Origin: CAWFKS01 sp963816435
GTDB taxonomy: Bacteria; Pseudomonadota; Alphaproteobacteria; Rhizobiales; Rhizobiaceae
Direction of reading: 5' to 3'
Assembly: GCA_963816435.1 (NCBI GenBank)
Contig: CAWFKS010000011.1
Location: forward strand, 83,648-147,647
DNA length: 64,000 nucleotides
The notes below the pieces were generated by a model. The model saw only the letters and a list, made by a program, of their open reading frames with translations. It did no database searches and was not told the DNA's origin. Shown one piece after another: positions 45,987-56,473 of the stretch. A program made the position numbers and the translations under genes. Within the stretch, counting starts at the first letter, position 1. Each line of letters opens with the position of its first letter.

Positions 45987-46305
45987 CGCAGCCAACCGGC
46001 GTGACGCTGCGGGAGCGGCGTTTTGCCGGCTGGAACGGCCGTCGCCGCGGCTGGTAGCAGCGCCGGATCAGATTTCGACAGACGAAATCCAATTCGACGG
46101 CAATCCGGTGAAAGTTGGATGGTCCTACAGTTTGGGAGCCGATGACGTGACCGGACAGCAGGATTGCCGGTTGCCGCGCTCCCGGATGCAGCGTCGCTGC
46201 CAGGACACGGAACCACGGAATTCGGCCGGGCGGGCGCCGACGACAAGATAGCGCCTTCCAGTCAGGATCAGACGCGACGAACAAGCGTCGCGAGGAGGAG
46301 AACCA
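45987..46305 (+). promoter_or_regulatory. Leader region of the TRAP transporter operon
   Basis: A 319-bp gap with no gene. The main feature is the palindrome at 46071-46089 (separate entry), followed by the partly similar AATTCGACGG at 46091-46100. The stretch 46100-46300 carries the likely promoter and ends with GAGGAGGAGA, a strong ribosome binding site just before the ATG at 46306. Confidence 0.55.
46071..46089. promoter_or_regulatory. Palindromic operator, TTTCG-N5-CGAAA type (copy 1)
   Basis: GATTTCG-ACAGA-CGAAATC, a perfect 7+7 inverted repeat 217 bp upstream of the TRAP binding-protein gene. The same arrangement occurs at 51389-51403 and, with one mismatch, at 59490-59504. The local IclR-family protein is the obvious candidate to bind it. 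Confidence 0.65.
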
Positions 46306-47451
46306 ATGAAAAGATTAGCTGCTCTGGCAGTCGGCGTCGCGTGCCTTGCTTCAGGCTGGGCCGTGGCCGCCGACGACGTCACCCTGCCCAAGACGCTCGT
46401 GTGGACGAGCTTCGACACGGGAAGCCTCGGCTACAACCAGTCGATCGCGGTCGGCAAGGCGCTCGAGGACGCCTACGGCGTCTCGCTGCGCGTGCTGCCG
46501 ACCAGCACGGACCAGTCGCGCATCGCGCCGGCCCGCGACGGCCGCGTGCCGTTCGCGCTCACCGGCAGCGACGCGTTCTACGCCTTCGAGGGCGTGCTCG
46601 GCTACGCCTCGCCGGACTGGGGCCCGCAGCCTCTCACCGCGGTCGATGTGGTCGGCGCCAACAACGGCGTCGCCATGGGCGTGGCCGCCAACGAGGGCAT
46701 CGAGAAGATGCAGGACCTCAAGGGCAAGCGCGTCGGCTGGGTGGTCAGCTCGCCGGCGCTGCAGTCGAACGTGCGTGCGTTCCTCGCTTTCGGCGGCCTC
46801 ACCACCGACGACGTCGAACTCGTCGAGGAGCCGAGCTATGGCGGCGCCTGGCAGGCCTTCACCAGCGGCCAGATCGACGCCATGACCGCCGTCACCAGCG
46901 GCAGCGGCCTGATCGAGCAGGCGGCGGCCTCTCCGCAGGGCCTGCAGTGGGTGCCTTTGCCGTTCTCCGACAAGGAGGGCTGGGAGCGGCTGCAGAAGGT
47001 CAACCCGCACTTCTCGCAGCGCAAGGCGACCGTCGGCGTCCACATCGACGAGCAGCACCCGATCGAGATCGCCGGCGTGCCCTACCCGGTTCTGATCACC
47101 TACAAGGCCGATCCGGACCTCGTCTACAACGTCATCAAGGCGATCGACCTGCAGGAGCCGGTCTACTCCAAGATGCAGTCCGGCACGGAAGGCTTCGCCG
47201 CGGCGAACCAGGTGTTCGACTGGGTGGTCCCCTACAACGAGGCGACCGTCAAATACTTCAAGGAAGTCGGCGTCTGGGACGACACCAAGCAGCAGCGCAA
47301 CGACAATCTCGTCGAGCGCGGCAAGGTGCTGCAGGACGCCTGGAAGAAGATGGACGGCGTCGACGCGACCGGCGACGATTTCGCCAAGCAGTGGCTGAAG
47401 GTGCGTGCCGACGCGCTCGAAGCCGCCGGAATGCCGGCCTACTTCAAGTAA
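46306..47451 (+). CDS. TAXI-family TRAP transporter solute-binding protein
   Basis: Periplasmic receptor of a tripartite ATP-independent importer, TAXI class. The 381 residues start with a signal peptide (residues 1-21, LAALAVGVACLASGWAVA, cleaved before ADD). The mature protein shows the family pattern SLGYNQSIAVGKALED, MQDLKGKRVGWVVSSPA and GGAWQAFTSGQIDAM. The fused permease gene follows after 6 bp. TAXI systems import carboxylates such as glutamate, 2-oxoglutarate or other organic acids; the ligand here cannot be named. Confidence 0.92.
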   Translation: MKRLAALAVGVACLASGWAVAADDVTLPKTLVWTSFDTGSLGYNQSIAVGKALEDAYGVSLRVLPTSTDQSRIAPARDGRVPFALTGSDAFYAFEGVLGYASPDWGPQPLTAVDVVGANNGVAMGVAANEGIEKMQDLKGKRVGWVVSSPALQSNVRAFLAFGGLTTDDVELVEEPSYGGAWQAFTSGQIDAMTAVTSGSGLIEQAAASPQGLQWVPLPFSDKEGWERLQKVNPHFSQRKATVGVHIDEQHPIEIAGVPYPVLITYKADPDLVYNVIKAIDLQEPVYSKMQSGTEGFAAANQVFDWVVPYNEATVKYFKEVGVWDDTKQQRNDNLVERGKVLQDAWKKMDGVDATGDDFAKQWLKVRADALEAAGMPAYFK

Positions 47452-47457
47452 ACCGCC

Positions 47458-49449
47458 ATGGCCCAGGTCGAGAACACGTTTTACGACGGTGAGGCCGCGC
47501 CCGCGCGCGAAGTGCGCGGCACCGCGACCATCGTGGTCCGCGTCTTCACGGTGGCGTTGCTGCTGCTGGGGATCAACCAGACCTTCAATTTCGGGTCGCG
47601 GTTCCACTTCACCGTCCTGCAGAACCAGTATCTCTACGGAGTGCTGGCGCTCTCGATCCCGCTCGTGTTCCTGCTTTTCCCCGGCTGGAAGGTCCGGCCG
47701 GGGAAAGGTCCGGGCATTCTCGACTGGGCCCTGGCCATCGTCGCCTTCGTGACGCTCTGCTACTTCATCGTCCACGCCTACGACATCGTGCTCAACGGCT
47801 GGGAGATGGTGCCGCCGATGACGGCGGTGGTGATGAGCGCCATCCTGTGGGGCATCATGCTCGAGGCAGGCCGCCGTGCCGGCGGCCTGATCCTCGGCAC
47901 GATCGTCCTGTTCTTTTCCTGCTATCCGCTTTTCGCCGACAAGCTGCCCGGCCCGATCTCGGCCTTCGCCTCGCCGTTCGAATACGTCGCGGCGTACCAC
48001 GCGATGTCGCTGGAAAGCATACTCGGCATCCCGGTCAAGGCGTTCGCCGAGCTGGTGTTCGGCTTCGTCGTGTTCGGCGCCGCGCTCGAACACACCGGCG
48101 CCGGGCGCTTCTTCATCAACCTGGCGTTTTCGCTGCTCGGCCACGTCCGTGGCGGCCCGGCCAAGGTGGCGATCGTTTCCAGCGGCCTCATGGGGTCGCT
48201 GAGCGGTTCCGTCGTCACCAACGTGCTGACGACGGGCGTCATGACCATCCCCGCCATGCGCAAGGTCGGCATGAAGGGCACGGTCGCCGCCGGCATCGAG
48301 ACCTGCGCCTCGACGGGCGGCGTGCTGATGCCCCCGGTGATGGGCGCGGCCGCCTTCGTCATGGCGGACTTCCTCCAGGTTCCCTACGCCACCATCGCGA
48401 TCTCGGCGGCCATTCCCGCCTTCCTCTATTTCTTCGGGCTGTTCGTGCAGATCGACGCCCGCGCCGCCAAGGAAGAACTGCGCGGCCTCACCAAGGACGA
48501 GCTGCCCAATCTCAAGCAGACGCTGAAGGAAGGCTGGCACCACGTCTTCGCCTTCCTGCTGCTCACCGTCATGCTGCTGGTCATGCAGCAGGAGCAGTAC
48601 GCGCCCTTCTACGCCACCGCCGCGCTGCTGGTGGTCAACCAGATCGTGTCGAAGACCGACCGCTGGGGCAGGAAGGAAGTGCTGGGCTTCATCGACAGCC
48701 TGGCGCGGCTGTTCGCCACGCTGGCCGCCACGCTCGGCGCGGTCGGCATGATCGTCGGCGGCCTGCAGCAGACCGGGCTCGCCGGCACGCTGGTCAACGA
48801 CCTGCTCAACATCGCCGGCGGCTCGCCCTACCTGCTGCTGATCATGGGCGCCATCACCAGCCTCATCCTCGGCACCGGAATGACGGCCACCGCCTGCTAC
48901 ATCTTCCTGGCCGTCATGCTGGCGCCGGCGCTGATCCAGGTCGGTCTCGATCCGCTCGCCGTGCATCTCTACATCTTCTACTGGGGCATGCTGTCCTTCA
49001 TCACCCCGCCCGTGGCGCTCGGCGCCTTCGCCGCCGCCTCGGTCGCCAAGACACCGCCGATGCGCACCGGCTTCGAGGCCATGAAGCTCGGCAGCGTCAT
49101 CTACTTCATCCCGTTCTTCTTCGTCTTCGACCCGGCGCTGATCATGCACGGAACGTGGCAGAACATCCTGGTCTCGACGACGCTCGCCATCTTCGGCGTG
49201 TGGATCTTCGCCAGCGGCATGCAGGGCTACATGGCCGGCATCGGCCCGCTGTTCCGGACCAGCCCCTATGCCTGGATATTGCGGCTGCCGCTGCTGGTCG
49301 GCGCGCTGCTGATCGCGCTTCCGGGCGAGGCCGTTCCCGGCTTCGACGATCTCGACCTCCTGGGCATCGGGCTGCTGGTGATGGCGCCGGTCGTCATCGC
49401 ATCCTTCATCCTCAACCGCCGCCAGGTCGGCGCAGTGAGAGCGGCCTGA
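47458..49449 (+). CDS. TRAP transporter permease, fused 4TM/12TM (DctQM-like)
   Basis: Inner-membrane permease of 663 residues combining the small and large TRAP subunits in one chain, as is typical with TAXI receptors. Many hydrophobic helices are visible, with conserved loops AEGLV-type SSGLMGSLSGSVVTNVLTTG (20 residues), IETCASTGGVLMPPVMGAAA (20 residues) and FITPPVALGAFAAASVAKT. Uses the Na+ or H+ gradient. It lies between the receptor gene and the IclR regulator, 37 bp before the latter, likely one transcript. Confidence 0.93.
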   Translation: MAQVENTFYDGEAAPAREVRGTATIVVRVFTVALLLLGINQTFNFGSRFHFTVLQNQYLYGVLALSIPLVFLLFPGWKVRPGKGPGILDWALAIVAFVTLCYFIVHAYDIVLNGWEMVPPMTAVVMSAILWGIMLEAGRRAGGLILGTIVLFFSCYPLFADKLPGPISAFASPFEYVAAYHAMSLESILGIPVKAFAELVFGFVVFGAALEHTGAGRFFINLAFSLLGHVRGGPAKVAIVSSGLMGSLSGSVVTNVLTTGVMTIPAMRKVGMKGTVAAGIETCASTGGVLMPPVMGAAAFVMADFLQVPYATIAISAAIPAFLYFFGLFVQIDARAAKEELRGLTKDELPNLKQTLKEGWHHVFAFLLLTVMLLVMQQEQYAPFYATAALLVVNQIVSKTDRWGRKEVLGFIDSLARLFATLAATLGAVGMIVGGLQQTGLAGTLVNDLLNIAGGSPYLLLIMGAITSLILGTGMTATACYIFLAVMLAPALIQVGLDPLAVHLYIFYWGMLSFITPPVALGAFAAASVAKTPPMRTGFEAMKLGSVIYFIPFFFVFDPALIMHGTWQNILVSTTLAIFGVWIFASGMQGYMAGIGPLFRTSPYAWILRLPLLVGALLIALPGEAVPGFDDLDLLGIGLLVMAPVVIASFILNRRQVGAVRAA

Positions 49450-49486
49450 CGCACGCACTGGACCTCACACCGAAAAAGGCGCTTCA

Positions 49487-50362
49487 ATGAACGTTCATGT
49501 CTTGGACAACGCCGGTTCGGCGCGCTGGGAGGGCGCGGCAGTGAGTGAGGACGAAGGCAAGGCCGGCCACATAAGGGCGGCCGAGCGGACCCTGCAGATA
49601 CTCGCCTGCATGAACAGGCGTCCCGTTTCGACGATCGAGTATCTCCACCAGGAAACCGGTCTGCCGAAGCCGACCCTGGTGCGTTTCCTCAAGACGATGG
49701 CCCACGCCGGCTACGTCACCAACGATCCGCGGCAGGCAGGCTACCAGCTCACCTCGCTCGTCAGTTCGCTGTCGAGCGGATATCACGGCGACCCGCTGAT
49801 CATCGAGGCCGGCAGGCCCTGGGCGGTGAAGCTGACGCGACAGCTGCACTGGCCGGTCTCGATCGCGGTGCTCGACATCGATTCGGTCGTCGTCAGGTGC
49901 TCGACGGTGGCCGACAGCCCGTCCTCGCCGTTCCACTCCACCATCAACATGCATCTCAGCCTGTTCACCAAGGCGCTCGGGCGCGCCTATCTCGCCTTCA
50001 GCGAGGACAGCCAGATCGAGGCGTTCGCGCGCAACGCCGAGCGCGGCACCGGCACGGAGGCGGAGATCGCGTCCGACCGTGAGGGGCTGCGCTCGCTCGT
50101 CTCCACGATCAGGAAGATGGGCTATGCGCTGCGCGACATCAGGGTCGAGCCGAAGAACTCCAATACGCTCGCCGTGCCGATCTTCCTCGACGGCAAGGTG
50201 CGTGCGACGCTGGGCATGACGTTCTTCCGCTCGGCGGTGAAGTCGCACAAGCTGGTGCGCGAATATGCCGGCTACCTGCGCGAGGCGAGCGCCGAGATCA
50301 CCGCCGACACCGAGCGGCTGAAATCGAGCTACGAGCCCGAGAGGATGCCGGCGCTGGTGTAG
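49487..50362 (+). CDS. IclR family transcriptional regulator
   Basis: A 291-residue regulator with an N-terminal winged HTH (residues about 28-90, AAERTLQILACMNRRPVSTI, 20 residues; ETGLPKPTLVRFLKTMAHAG, 20 residues) and a C-terminal ligand-binding domain (residues about 115-280; LHWPVSIAVLDIDSVVVRCS, NTLAVPIFLDGKVRATLGMT, each 20 residues). IclR proteins often control aromatic-acid and carboxylate catabolism in response to the substrate. It sits at the end of the TRAP operon and is the only regulator in the catabolic segment. Its TAG stop is formed by the first bases of an intergenic repeat. Confidence 0.9.
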   Translation: MNVHVLDNAGSARWEGAAVSEDEGKAGHIRAAERTLQILACMNRRPVSTIEYLHQETGLPKPTLVRFLKTMAHAGYVTNDPRQAGYQLTSLVSSLSSGYHGDPLIIEAGRPWAVKLTRQLHWPVSIAVLDIDSVVVRCSTVADSPSSPFHSTINMHLSLFTKALGRAYLAFSEDSQIEAFARNAERGTGTEAEIASDREGLRSLVSTIRKMGYALRDIRVEPKNSNTLAVPIFLDGKVRATLGMTFFRSAVKSHKLVREYAGYLREASAEITADTERLKSSYEPERMPALV

Positions 50363-50425
50363 AGCAATTCCAGGAAAAGTGGAAACCGGTTTTCTGCCCG
50401 GAATTGCGCGAAAACAAGAACTCTA
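50360..50425 (+). repeat. Intergenic repeat, short form (copy 1)
   Basis: About 66 bp from TAGAGCAATTCCAGGAAAAG to ACTCTA, with CCGGTTTTC near the centre. The same element appears at 57223-57327 and 57803-57904. The terminal TAG is the stop codon of the IclR gene. It resembles the small palindromic elements abundant in Mesorhizobium intergenic DNA. Confidence 0.85.
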
Positions 50426-50454
50426 GCGACGTCGAGGCGCGGCCTCACCGTCCG

Positions 50455-51318
50455 TCAGGCGAACCCGTAGAGCCGCGCCGGATTGTCGACGAGAACCTTG
50501 TGCCGCGTCGCGGCATCGGGAACGAATTCCTCGAGCAGGTCGACCAGTTGGCCGTCGTCCGGCATCGGCCCGGACAGCACCGGGTGCGGCCAGTCGGTGC
50601 CCCACAGCGTCCGGTCCGGCGCGGCCTCGACGAACGAGCGCGCGATCGCCGTCATGTCGGTGAAGGGCGGGCCGGCGAGCGAGCCGCGCTCGGCGCCGGA
50701 GATCTTCATCCAGGCGTTGTCGCTCGCCATCAGCTCGACGAGGTCGCGGTGGTGCGGTCCGTCGGTGTCGGCGGCCGACAGCCTGCCCATGTGGTCGATG
50801 ACGAAGGGGATTTCGAGACGCCGCATCCACGGCGCCAGCTCCGGGACCAGATGCGGGTCGAAGTGGAGCACGGCGTGCCAGCCGAACGGCCTGATGCGTT
50901 CCAGCAGCTTGTCGATCTCGTCAGTCTTCGGCATCGGCGAAATGCGCGTCATGAAGTTGAAGCGCGCGCCACGCACGCCGCCGGCGTCAAGCCGCGCAAT
51001 CTCGTCGTCCGGGCAATCGAGCCTCAATTGCGCGATGCCGCGACTCCGCTCGGGATCGGCTTCGATCGCATCGAGCATCGCGGAATTGTCGAAGCCGTGG
51101 CAGCTCGCCTGCACGAAGACGGTGCGCGAGATTCCGAGGAAATCGTGCAGCGCGGCGAGGCGCTCCCTGGGCGCGTCGTCGGGCGTGTAGGCGCGGTCGT
51201 CGGCGAACGGAAAGCGCTCGGCGGGGCCGAAGACGTGACAATGCGTGTCGCACGCGCCTTCCGGCAATTTCAGATGGGGACGGCTCGGATTGGCGAGCGG
51301 GGGAGGGCAGGCACGCAT
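50455..51318 (-). CDS. COG3618 amidohydrolase, 2-pyrone-4,6-dicarboxylate lactonase-like
   Basis: TIM-barrel metal-dependent hydrolase of 287 residues. The N-terminal CDTHCHVFGPAERFPF holds the first metal-ligand histidines, RLDCPDDEIARLDAGGVRGA (20 residues) and PFVIDHMGRL the central ones, and TLWGTDWPHPVL the Asp-containing C-terminal motif of LigI-type lactonases. It is divergent from the DUF6282 gene across 159 bp containing an operator-like palindrome. Hydrolysis of a lactone or enol-lactone during ring-fission catabolism is the family's usual role; the substrate here is unknown. Confidence 0.85.
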   Translation of the reverse strand: MRACPPPLANPSRPHLKLPEGACDTHCHVFGPAERFPFADDRAYTPDDAPRERLAALHDFLGISRTVFVQASCHGFDNSAMLDAIEADPERSRGIAQLRLDCPDDEIARLDAGGVRGARFNFMTRISPMPKTDEIDKLLERIRPFGWHAVLHFDPHLVPELAPWMRRLEIPFVIDHMGRLSAADTDGPHHRDLVELMASDNAWMKISGAERGSLAGPPFTDMTAIARSFVEAAPDRTLWGTDWPHPVLSGPMPDDGQLVDLLEEFVPDAATRHKVLVDNPARLYGFA

Positions 51319-51388
51319 GTTCGGTTCCGGTTGATCGGTCGCGGAAGCTAAACGGCCGGATATCAGATTTGCCGCGTGCACCGCACGG

Positions 51389-51403
51389 TTTCGCGTGCCG
51401 AAA
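51389..51403. promoter_or_regulatory. Palindromic operator, TTTCG-N5-CGAAA type (copy 2)
   Basis: GTTTCG-CGTGC-CGAAAC (extending 51388-51404) in the divergent gap between the amidohydrolase and DUF6282 genes, 74 bp from the latter's start. The core TTTCG and CGAAA halves and 5-bp spacing equal copy 1 at 46071-46089. Confidence 0.65.
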
Positions 51404-51477
51404 CACGGCGCCGACCCCTTTGCATCTTCCCGGGGGGTGGCGAACATTGCCGAAAAATCACGACCTGCGGGGAGACA

Positions 51478-52443
51478 ATGGCAGACAAGAACTGGCGCGA
51501 GGAAGCCAAGGCCCTCATGGCGGGCGCCGACGAGGCGCTCGTGGCGGACCTGATGAAGGGCGCTATCGATCTCCACGTGCATTCGGGCCCGTCGACCATG
51601 CCGCGCAAGCTCGACCACCTCGAAGAGGTGGATGAGGCGGCCGCGGCCGGCATGCGCGGCGTGCTGTTCAAGGACCACTATTATTCGGTCGGGCCGATGC
51701 TGCCGATGATGCGGCGCCTCAACAAGCATCCCGAGGTCGAGATGTACGGCTCGCTGGTGCTCAACACGACGGTCGGCGGCCTCAATCCCTATGCGGTCGA
51801 CTTCAACCTGAAGTCCGGCGCCAAGCTGATCTACATGCCGACGGCGCACGCCGCCAACCACATCCGCAGCAACCATCGCAAGACGCGGCTGGCGACCAAT
51901 GTCCAGCTGATGAAGCCCTACGCCATCACCGTCGTCGACGAGAACGGCCAGCTGCTCGACGTCGTGAAGGAGATCATCGACCTGATCGCCGCCCACGACG
52001 CCATCCTGTCGTCCGGCCATCTGCACGTGTCGGAGGCCTGGGCGCTGTTCACCGAGGCCAAGAAGCGCGGCGTGAAGCGGCTGATGATGAACCACCCGAC
52101 CTATGGCCTGCACAGCGAGCTGGACGACATCCGCGAGCTCGGCCAGATGGGCGTCGTGCTCGAACAGTCGGCCTGCCTGTTCGTCGATTCGCGCTTCAAC
52201 GTGTTCCCGCCGGAGCATCTCAAGGAGCAGATCGACGCGGCCGGCCCGGAAAATTCCTCGATCGGCTCCGACCTCGGCCAGGTCGACAATCCGAGCCCCG
52301 TCGAGGGCATGCGCCAGGCCATCCGCCTGCTGCTCGGGCTCGGCTACTCGAAGGACGAAATCCGCACGATGGTCCGGGACAATCCCGCCCGTCTCGTCGG
52401 GCTGGACATCGAGCGCGACCAGGCCGCGGTCGCGGCAGAATAG
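51478..52443 (+). CDS. DUF6282 family protein, amidohydrolase-like
   Basis: A 321-residue protein of unreported function. The beginning GAIDLHVHSGPSTMPRKLDH (20 residues) has the HxH metal signature of amidohydrolases; later DAILSSGHLHVSE and LMMNHPTYGL supply further histidines, and ENSSIGSDLGQVDNPSPVEG (20 residues) the C-terminal Asp. It is therefore likely a metal-dependent hydrolase or lyase. I used the ATG at 51478, preceded by GGGGAGA. It leads an operon with FAH, oxidoreductase, MaoC, ligase and SDR genes. Confidence 0.8.
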   Translation: MADKNWREEAKALMAGADEALVADLMKGAIDLHVHSGPSTMPRKLDHLEEVDEAAAAGMRGVLFKDHYYSVGPMLPMMRRLNKHPEVEMYGSLVLNTTVGGLNPYAVDFNLKSGAKLIYMPTAHAANHIRSNHRKTRLATNVQLMKPYAITVVDENGQLLDVVKEIIDLIAAHDAILSSGHLHVSEAWALFTEAKKRGVKRLMMNHPTYGLHSELDDIRELGQMGVVLEQSACLFVDSRFNVFPPEHLKEQIDAAGPENSSIGSDLGQVDNPSPVEGMRQAIRLLLGLGYSKDEIRTMVRDNPARLVGLDIERDQAAVAAE

Positions 52444-52468
52444 ACCTTTCCGGAAAGCAGGTTTCCAG

Positions 52469-53470
52469 ATGAAGTTTGCCACCATTCGCCGCGATGGCGA
52501 ACCCGTGCTGGTTGCGCGCATTTCCGACGCCGAGGGTGTCTCGCTCGCCGACGCCTATGAGGCCGCCGGTCTCGGCGCCGCACCCGCCGGCATGCGCGCG
52601 CTGATCGCCGCCGGCCCGGACGAACTGGCCCGGGCGAAACAGGCTGTTGCGACGGCCGAGAGCAAGGGGGTTTCCCGCATCGCGCTCGGCGATGCCGACT
52701 GGTCGCCGCCGATCACCGACCCCAGCAAGGTCATCGGCGTGGCGATGAACAACAAGGGCATCCGCAAGGAGGCGCACAAGGAGCCGTCTGTTCCGAGCTA
52801 CTTCCTGAAGCCGCCGTCCTGCCTGCTCGGCCACGGCAAGAACGTCGTGGTGCTGGAAAACTACGGCGAGACGATCCCCGAGCTAGAGCTCGCCGCCGTG
52901 ATCGGCAGGCGCGGCAAGAACATCCCGGTCGAAGACGCGCTCGACTACGTATTCGGCTACACGATCGTCGACGACGTCACCTCGCACGGCATCAAGTTCG
53001 GCATGGATTCGCTGGCCACCACGCGCGCCCCGCACCTGACCCGGCCGCATCATTTCTCCTGGCGCAACCGCCACGGACCGGACGACAACGACATCTATTT
53101 CGTCTACCACACACGTTCCAAGGGCTCGGACACGTTCGGCCCGATGGGACCGTGGATCACCACGACGGACGAGATCGCCGATCCCAATGCGCTGGAAGTG
53201 TCCGGGACGCTCGACGGCGAGCCCTTCGCGGTCGATTCCACCTCCAATTTCCGCTTCTCTGTGCAGGAGGTGATCGCCGACGCCAGCCAGTGGTTCACGC
53301 TGGAGCCCGGCGACGTCATCTGCTTCGGCACCACCGCCAAGGGTGTCGGCAAGTATCCGGACGGCCACCGCGGCATCAACATGCACCAGATGAGCGGCGA
53401 GATCGCCATCACCATCGAGGGGCTCGGCACGCTCAGGCACGGCATTGCCCATAGCTGGGACGAGGCGTAA
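52469..53470 (+). CDS. Fumarylacetoacetate hydrolase family protein
   Basis: Mg-dependent hydrolase, decarboxylase or isomerase of the FAH fold, 333 residues. Metal ligands are recognisable as Glu138 and Glu140 in IPELELAAVIGRRG and Asp168/169 in GYTIVDDVTSHGI; the family opening DPSKVIGVAMNNKG precedes the core. The N-terminal 80 residues form the usual FAH_N-like domain. Relatives act on acylpyruvates, 2-oxo-hept-4-ene-dioates or ketoacids. Follows DUF6282 by 25 bp. The exact reaction is open. Confidence 0.87.
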   Translation: MKFATIRRDGEPVLVARISDAEGVSLADAYEAAGLGAAPAGMRALIAAGPDELARAKQAVATAESKGVSRIALGDADWSPPITDPSKVIGVAMNNKGIRKEAHKEPSVPSYFLKPPSCLLGHGKNVVVLENYGETIPELELAAVIGRRGKNIPVEDALDYVFGYTIVDDVTSHGIKFGMDSLATTRAPHLTRPHHFSWRNRHGPDDNDIYFVYHTRSKGSDTFGPMGPWITTTDEIADPNALEVSGTLDGEPFAVDSTSNFRFSVQEVIADASQWFTLEPGDVICFGTTAKGVGKYPDGHRGINMHQMSGEIAITIEGLGTLRHGIAHSWDEA

Positions 53471-53480
53471 TCGGGCCGTC

Positions 53481-54461
53481 ATGAGGGCGATCGCGATCAG
53501 CCGTCCCGGCGGCCCCGAGGTTCTGGAAATCGTCGAGCGGGACAAGCCGGTTCCGGGCGCGGGCGAGATCCTCGTCCGCGTCGAGGCGATCGGCGTCAAC
53601 CGTCCCGACGTGCAGCAGCGGCGCGGGCTCTATCCGCCGCCGCCGAATGCCAGCGACCTGCCCGGCCTCGACATCGCCGGCACGATCGAATCTGTCGGCG
53701 AAGGCGTCGACGCCTCGCGCGTCGGCGAGCGCGTCTGTGCGCTGGCCAATGGCGGCGGCTATGCCGAATACTGCACCGTGCCGGCCCTGCAGGCGATGCC
53801 GATCCCCAAAGGGCTCGGCGTCGTCGAAGGGGCGTCGCTGCCCGAGGTGTTCTTCACGGCCTGGAACAATGTCGTTTGGCTGGGGCGGCTCGCCAAAGGC
53901 GAGCGGCTGATGGTGCAGGGCGGCACCAGCGGCGTCGGCATCGCCGCGCTTCAGATCGCGCGCCAGCTCTTCGACGCCGAAACCTATGCCACCGCCGGCA
54001 GCGAGGAAAAGCGCGCCGTCTGCCGCGAACTCGGCGCGACGGCCGCGGTCGACTATCACGACGACGACTGGCCGGACCAGCTTCGCGAGGCCGCCGGAGG
54101 CCGCGGCATGGACGTCATCCTCGACGGCCAGGCCGGCCCGTACACCCAGAAGCAGCTCGACCTGCTCGAATTCGACGGAAGGCTGGTGCTGATCGCCAGC
54201 CATCTCGGCGAGTTTTCCGAGGTCAACACGCGCCAGCTCGTGCGCCGCAGGCTGACGTTGACGGGCTCGACGCTGAGGCCCAGGCCGGCGGAATACAAGG
54301 GCCGGATCGCGGCGGAACTGGTGGAGAAGGTCTGGCCGCTGATCGAGGACGGTCGCGTCGTCACCCGCATCCACGAGGTGTTCCCGTTCGACCGGATGCG
54401 CGACGCGCACGCGCTGCTCGACCGCAACGAACAGATCGGCAAGGTGGTGGTGACCGTCTGA
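53481..54461 (+). CDS. Zinc-independent NAD(P)H quinone oxidoreductase (MDR family)
   Basis: Medium-chain dehydrogenase/reductase of the QOR/PIG3 branch, 326 residues. It lacks zinc-binding cysteines. The cofactor loop is VQGGTSGVGIAALQIARQLF (20 residues), with AIGVNRPDVQQRRGLYPPP and GLDIAGTIESVGEGV in the GroES-like half. The likely role is NADPH-dependent reduction of a quinone or enone. Starts 10 bp after the FAH gene. ATG 53481 was chosen over an in-frame ATG at 53445 inside FAH. Confidence 0.88.
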   Translation: MRAIAISRPGGPEVLEIVERDKPVPGAGEILVRVEAIGVNRPDVQQRRGLYPPPPNASDLPGLDIAGTIESVGEGVDASRVGERVCALANGGGYAEYCTVPALQAMPIPKGLGVVEGASLPEVFFTAWNNVVWLGRLAKGERLMVQGGTSGVGIAALQIARQLFDAETYATAGSEEKRAVCRELGATAAVDYHDDDWPDQLREAAGGRGMDVILDGQAGPYTQKQLDLLEFDGRLVLIASHLGEFSEVNTRQLVRRRLTLTGSTLRPRPAEYKGRIAAELVEKVWPLIEDGRVVTRIHEVFPFDRMRDAHALLDRNEQIGKVVVTV

Positions 54462-54482
54462 GGTCCCGCCGGGGAGACGCAA

Positions 54483-54937
54483 ATGCTGACGGTCGAACAT
54501 GCTACGGACCTGAAGGCGCACGAGGGCAGCGAACTCGGCGTCTCCGAGTGGGTGACGATCACCCAGGCCGACATCGACGATTTCGCGCGGCTGACCGGCG
54601 ACGATCACTGGATCCACGTCGACGTGGCGCGCGCCGCCACCGACATGCCCGGCGGCAAGACCATCGCGCACGGGCTTTTCGTGCTGTCCTTCGTGCCGGT
54701 GCTGCAGCGCCAGATCTACAAGGTGTCGAAGCGCGGACGCGGCTTCAACTACGGCTACGACCGGGTGCGCTTCGTGTCGCCGGTACCGGTCGAAAGCCGG
54801 GTGCGGCTGCGGCAGAAGCTGGTTTCGGCCGCCCGCCACGACAAGGGCACGCGGCTGGAGATCGACGCCACGATCGAGGTCGAGGGCGCGGAGCGCCCCG
54901 CCATCGTCGCCCGCAACATCCTTCTGATCGAAGACGA

Positions 54938-54941
<4 letters not shown>
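54483..54941 (+). CDS. MaoC family (R)-specific enoyl-CoA hydratase-like protein
   Basis: Hot-dog fold hydratase of 152 residues. The catalytic signature is FARLTGDDHWIHVDVARA, with Asp and His of the hydratase-2 motif, and GGKTIAHGLFVLSF is the second conserved helix. Would hydrate an enoyl-CoA to a 3-hydroxyacyl-CoA. It overlaps the ligase gene by ATGA, which supports a shared CoA-dependent pathway. Confidence 0.88.

Positions 54942-56469
<1,528 letters not shown>

Positions 56470-56473
<4 letters not shown>

Noticed and set aside
46351..49458. 1,035-residue open frame on the minus strand opposite the TRAP genes
   Set aside because: Composition is His/Arg/Asp-rich and motif-free; the plus strand encodes a signal peptide, receptor and membrane permease with clear family features.
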